Shown piece after piece: positions 58,768-64,000 of a DNA stretch of 64,000 nucleotides. Every line of letters begins with the position of its first letter. Position 1 is the first letter of the stretch. The translations under genes and the position numbers were made by a program. The DNA is taken from the NCBI GenBank assembly GCA_963971285.1, contig OZ020258.1, positions 10,808,614-10,872,613 on the forward strand, written 5' to 3'. The stretch comes from Astropecten irregularis. Lineage: Eukaryota > Echinodermata > Asteroidea > Paxillosida > Astropectinidae. The notes under the pieces were generated by a model. That model ran no database searches, was not told where the DNA came from, and saw nothing but the letters and a program-made list of their open reading frames with translations.

Positions 58768-61700
58768 TTGATGATAGATACACGTACGAAGCCCAATTCG
58801 TGATTGATGGTAGATACACGTACGAAGCCCAATTCGTGATTGATGGTAGATATACCTATGAAGCCAAATTCGTGATTGATGATAGATACACGTACGAAGC
58901 CCAATTCGTGATTGATGGTAGATATACGTACGAAGCCCAATTCGTGATTGATGGTAGCTATACCTATGAAGCCCAATTCGTGATTGATGGTAGATATACG
59001 TACGAAGCTAAATTCGTGATTGATGGTAGATATACGTACAAAGCCCAATTCGTGATTGATGGTAGATACACGTACGAAGCCCAATTCGTGATTGATGGTA
59101 GATATACGTACGAAGCCCAATTCGTGATCGAGGGTAGATATACGTACGAAGCCCAATTCGTGATTGATGGTAGATACACGTACGAAGCCCAATTCGTGAT
59201 CGATGGTAGATATACGTATGAAGCCCAATTCGTGATTGATGGTAGATATACGTATGAAGCCCAATTCGTGATTGATGGTAGCTATACCTATGAAGCCCAA
59301 TTCGTGATCGATGGTAGATATACCTATGAAGCCCAATTCGTGATCGATGGTAGATATACCTATGAAGCCCAATTCGTGATTGATGGTAGATATACGTACG
59401 AAGCCCAATTTGTGATTGATGGAAGATACACGTACTAAGCCCAATTCGTGATTGATGGTAGCTATACCTATGAAGCCCAATTCGTGATTGATGGTAGATA
59501 CACGTACGAAGCCCAATTCGTGATTGATGGTAGCTATACCTATGAAGCCCAATTCGTGATTGATGGTAGATACACGTACGAAGCCCAATTCGTGATTGAT
59601 GGTAGATATACGTACGAAGCCCAATTCGTGATTGATGGTAGATATACGTACGAAGCCCAATTCGTGATTGATGGTAGATACACGTACGAAGCCCAATTCG
59701 TGATAGATGGTAGATACACGTACGAAGCCCAATTCGTGATTGATGGTAGATATACCTATGAAGCCAAATTCGTGATTGATGATAGATACACGTACGAAGC
59801 CCAATTCGTGATTGATGGTATATATACGTACGAAGCCCAATTCGTGATTGATGGTAGCTATACCTATGAAGCCCAATTCGTGATTGATGGTAGATATACG
59901 TACGAAGCTAAATTCGTGATTGATGGTAGATATACGTACGAAGCCCAATTCGTGATTGATGGTAGATACACGTACGAAGCCCAATTCGTGATTGATGGTA
60001 GATATACGTACGAAGCACAATTCGTGATCGAGGGTAGATATACGTACGAAGCCCAATTCGTGATTGATGGTAGATACACGTACGAAGCCCAATTCGTGAT
60101 CGATGGTAGATATACGTATGAAGCCCAATTCGTGATTGATGGTAGATATACGTAGGAAGCCCAATTCGTGATTGATGGTAGCTATACCTATGAAGCCCAA
60201 TTCGTGATCGATGGTAGATATACCTATGAAGCCCAATTCGTGATTGATGGTAGATATACGTACGAAGCTAAATTCGTGATTGATGGTAGATATACGTACA
60301 AAGCCCAATTCGTGATTGATGGTAGATACACGTACGAAGCCCAATTCGTGATTGATGGTAGATATACGTACGAAGCCCAATTCGTGATTGATGGTAGCTA
60401 TACCTATGAAGCCCAATTCGTGATTGATGGTAGATATACGTACGAAGCTAAATTCGTGATTGATGGTAGATATACGTACAAAGCCCAATTCGTGATTGAT
60501 GGTAGATACACGTACGAAGCCCAATTCGTGATTGATGGTAGATATACGTACGAAGCCCAATTCGTGATCGAGGGTAGATATACGTACGAAGCCCAATTCG
60601 TGATTGATGGTAGATACACGTACGAAGCCCAATTCGTGATCGATGGTAGATATACGTATGAAGCCCAATTCGTGATTGATGGTAGATATACGTATGAAGC
60701 CCAATTCGTGATTGATGGTAGCTATACCTATGAAGCCCAATTCGTGATCGATGGTAGATATACCTATGAAGCCCAATTCGTGATCGATGGTAGATATACC
60801 TATGAAGCCCAATTCGTGATTGATGGTAGATATACGTACGAAGCCCAATTTGTGATTGATGGAAGATACACGTACTAAGCCCAATTCGTGATTGATGGTA
60901 GCTATACCTATGAAGCCCAATTCGTGATTGATGGTAGATACACGTACGAAGCCCAATTCGTGATTGATGGTAGCTATACCTATGAAGCCCAATTCGTGAT
61001 TGATGGTAGATACACGTACGAAGCCCAATTCGTGATTGATGGTAGATATACGTACGAAGCCCAATTCGTGATTGATGGTAGATATACGTACGAAGCCCAA
61101 TTCGTGATTGATGGTAGATACACGTACGAAGCCCAATTCGTGATAGATGGTAGATACACGTACGAAGCCCAATTCGTGATTGATGGTAGATATACCTATG
61201 AAGCCAAATTCGTGATTGATGATAGATACACGTACGAAGCCCAATTCGTGATTGATGGTATATATACGTACGAAGCCCAATTCGTGATTGATGGTAGCTA
61301 TACCTATGAAGCCCAATTCGTGATTGATGGTAGATATACGTACGAAGCTAAATTCGTGATTGATGGTAGATATACGTACGAAGCCCAATTCGTGATTGAT
61401 GGTAGATACACGTACGAAGCCCAATTCGTGATTGATGGTAGATATACGTACGAAGCACAATTCGTGATCGAGGGTAGATATACGTACGAAGCCCAATTCG
61501 TGATTGATGGTAGATACACGTACGAAGCCCAATTCGTGATCGATGGTAGATATACGTATGAAGCCCAATTCGTGATTGATGGTAGATATACGTAGGAAGC
61601 CCAATTCGTGATTGATGGTAGCTATACCTATGAAGCCCAATTCGTGATCGATGGTAGATATACCTATGAAGCCCAATTCGTGATCGATGGTAGATATACC

Positions 61701-63652
61701 TATGAAGCCCAATTCGTGATTGATGGTAGATATACGTACGAAGCCCAATTTGTGATTGATGGTAGATACACGTACTAAGCCCAATTCGTGATTGATGGTA
61801 GCTATACCTATGAAGCCCAATTCGTGATTGATGGTAGATACACGTACGAAGCCCAATTCGTGATTGATGGTAGATATACGTACGAAGCCCAATTCGTGAT
61901 TGATGGTAGCTATACCTATGAAGCCCAATTCGTGATTGATGGTAGATATACGTACGAAGCCCAATTCGTGATTGATGGTAGATACACGTACGAAGCCCAA
62001 TTCGTGATAGATGGTAGATACACGTACGAAGCCCAATTCGTGATTGATGGTAGATATACCTATGAAGCCCAATTCGTGATTGATGATAGATACACGTACG
62101 AAGCCCAATTCGTGATTGATGGTAGATATACGTACGAAGCCCAATTCGTGATTGATGGTAGCTATACCTATGAAGCCCAATTCGTGATTGATGGTAGATA
62201 TACGTACGAAGCCCAATTCGTGATTGATGGTAGATATACGTACGAAGCCAAATTCGTGATTGATGGTAGATATACGTACGAAGCCCAATTCGTGATTGAT
62301 GGTAGATACACGTACGAAGCCCAATTCGTGATTGATGGTAGACACACGTACGAAGCCCAATTCGTGATTGATGGTAGATATACGTACGAAGCCCAATTCG
62401 TGATTGATGGTAGACACACGTACGAAGCCCAATTCGTGATTGATGGTAGATATACGTACGAAGCCCAATTCGTGATTGATGGTAGACACACGTACGAAGC
62501 CCAATTCGTGATTGATGGTAGATATACCTAAGAAGCCCAATTCGTGATTGATGGTAGATATACGTACGAAGCCCAATTCGTGATTGATGGTATCTATACC
62601 TATGAAGCCCAATTCGTGATTGATGATAGATATACGTACGAAGCCCAATTCGTGATTGATGGTAGATATACGTACGAAGCCAAATTCGTGATTGATGGTA
62701 GATATACGTACGAAGCCCAATTCGTGATTGATGGTAGATACACGTACGAAGCCCAATTCGTGATTGATGGTAGACACACGTACGAAGCCCAATTCGTGAT
62801 TGATGGTAGATATACGTACGAAGCCCAATTCGTGATTGATGGTAGATATACGTACGAAGCCCAATTCGTGATTGATGGTATCTATACCTATGAAACCCAA
62901 TTCGTGATTGATGATAGATACACGTACGAAGCCCAATTCGTGATTGATGGTATAGCTATACCTACGAAGCCCAATTCGTGATTGATGATAGATACACGTA
63001 CGAAGCCCAATTCGTGATTGATGGTAGATACACGTACGAAGCCCAATTCGTGATTGATGGTAGATATACCTATGAAGCCAAATTCGTGATTGATGATAGA
63101 TACACGTACGAAGCCCAATTCGTGATTGATGGTAGATATACGTACGAAGCCCAATTCGTGATTGATGGTAGCTATACCTATGAAGCCCAATTCGTGATTG
63201 ATGGTAGATATACGTACGAAGCTAAATTCGTGATTGATGGTAGATATACGTACAAAGCCCAATTCGTGATTGATGGTAGATACACGTACGAAGCCCAATT
63301 CGTGATTGATGGTAGATATACGTACGAAGCCCAATTCGTGATCGAGGGTAGATATACGTACGAAGCCCAATTCGTGATTGATGGTAGATACACGTACGAA
63401 GCCCAATTCGTGATCGATGGTAGATATACGTATGAAGCCCAATTCGTGATTGATGGTAGATATACGTATGAAGCCCAATTCGTGATTGATGGTAGCTATA
63501 CCTATGAAGCCCAATTCGTGATCGATGGTAGATATACCTATGAAGCCCAATTCGTGATCGATGGTAGATATACCTATGAAGCCCAATTCGTGATTGATGG
63601 TAGATATACGTACGAAGCCCAATTTGTGATTGATGGAAGATACACGTACTAA
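58330..63652. repeat. Satellite higher-order duplication with 4,214-bp offset
   Basis: Segment 58,330-59,438 recurs at 62,544-63,652, with markers at 58,737 and 62,951. The period equals 116 monomers of 36 bp and one of 38 bp. The second copy continues to the window end. Confidence 0.85.
58964..61595. repeat. Satellite higher-order repeat of 1,440 bp (40 monomers)
   Basis: The stretch 58,964-60,155 recurs at 60,404-61,595, both carrying rare monomers such as CGAGGGTAG; 59,448-60,155 and 60,888-61,595 share the TATATACG and GAAGCACAA variants. The ACGTACTAAG monomer at about 59,430 recurs at about 60,870. It lies inside the larger 4,214-bp duplication. Confidence 0.85.
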
Positions 63653-64000
63653 GCCCAATTCGTGATTGATGGTAGCTATACCTATGAAGCCCAATTCGTG
63701 ATTGATGGTAGATACACGTACGAAGCCCAATTCGTGATTGATGGTAGCTATACCTATGAAGCCCAATTCGTGATTGATGGTAGATACACGTACGAAGCCC
63801 AATTCGTGATTGATGGTAGATATACGTACGAAGCCCAATTCGTGATTGATGGTAGATATACGTACGAAGCCCAATTCGTGATTGATGGTAGATACACGTA
63901 CGAAGCCCAATTCGTGATAGATGGTAGATACACGTACGAAGCCCAATTCGTGATTGATGGTAGATATACCTATGAAGCCAAATTCGTGATTGATGATAGA

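Larger units (their letters stand above)
40080..64000. repeat. 36-bp satellite, right block (about 660 monomers, runs off the window)
   Basis: Same monomer as the left block. Frequent variants are GATACACG, GACACACG, GCTATACCTATG, GATGATAGA, a CCTAAG variant that places a TAA stop in the plus frame, and rare 38-bp monomers containing TATAGCTATACC or TATAGTTATACC. The frame of the long open readings changes at each 38-bp monomer. The array is built of higher-order repeats (listed separately). It is not considered coding: up to four frames are open and none is favoured. Confidence 0.98.

Noticed and set aside
58674-62936. A 1,420-codon minus-strand open frame with LGFVRISTINHE-type repeats
   Set aside because: It is a by-product of the satellite; it is interrupted wherever a 38-bp monomer occurs and overlaps other equally open frames.
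40080-64000. CRISPR-like array
   Set aside because: Units are directly adjacent without unique spacers, and the sequence is eukaryotic.

Overview
The window is eukaryotic nuclear DNA. It has introns with GT-AG boundaries, many short inverted-repeat elements, tRNA-derived SINEs, a DIRS-type retrotransposon and a very large satellite array. The lineage is an inference: a marine invertebrate, most likely a deuterostome such as an echinoderm. The exons place it among animals, but nothing seen here proves the species.

Region 1 (1 to about 28,900) is the 3' part of one plus-strand gene for a protein 4.1 / band 4.1-like cytoskeletal adaptor. Nine coding exons can be followed, from the end of the FERM domain and the FERM-adjacent segment (572-744), through acidic linker exons (1478-1620, 2865-2963, 7703-7801, 14386-14553, 15955-16074), to the conserved C-terminal domain (23974-24243, 24875-24955, 25980-26087). 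The phases agree throughout, giving 419 codons before the stop at 26085-26087. A further intron (26115-27348) appears to lie in the 3' UTR. The introns hold many small non-autonomous elements: at least five inverted-repeat families, several with two to four copies in the window, a cluster of tRNA-derived SINEs, and an 81-bp minisatellite present in two different introns of this gene.

Region 2 (about 28,900 to 31,770) has no recognisable gene. It contains a 30-bp minisatellite and otherwise unannotated AT-rich sequence. Region 3 (31,771-32,560) holds four-plus copies of a roughly 181-bp repeat, which run directly into region 4.

Region 4 (32,561-64,000) is an array of a 36-bp satellite, about 720 monomers, still continuing at the window edge. 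It is split once, at 34,591-40,084, by a nearly complete DIRS-like tyrosine-recombinase retrotransposon. That element has inverted terminal repeats, an internal complementary region, gag, RT-RNase H-methyltransferase-like, and tyrosine recombinase reading frames. The right-hand array is organised into higher-order repeats of about 4.2 kb, 1.44 kb and 1.3 kb. Because the monomer is 36 bp (12 codons) and four of its six frames lack stops, the array produces very long open frames on both strands. I treat these as non-coding.

The most interesting signals are: the DIRS insertion at an AATTC shared by the satellite monomer and the element's own circle-junction sequence; the different monomer populations on the two sides of the element; the multi-scale higher-order structure; and a PBX/Hox-like TGATTGAT motif repeated in nearly every monomer.
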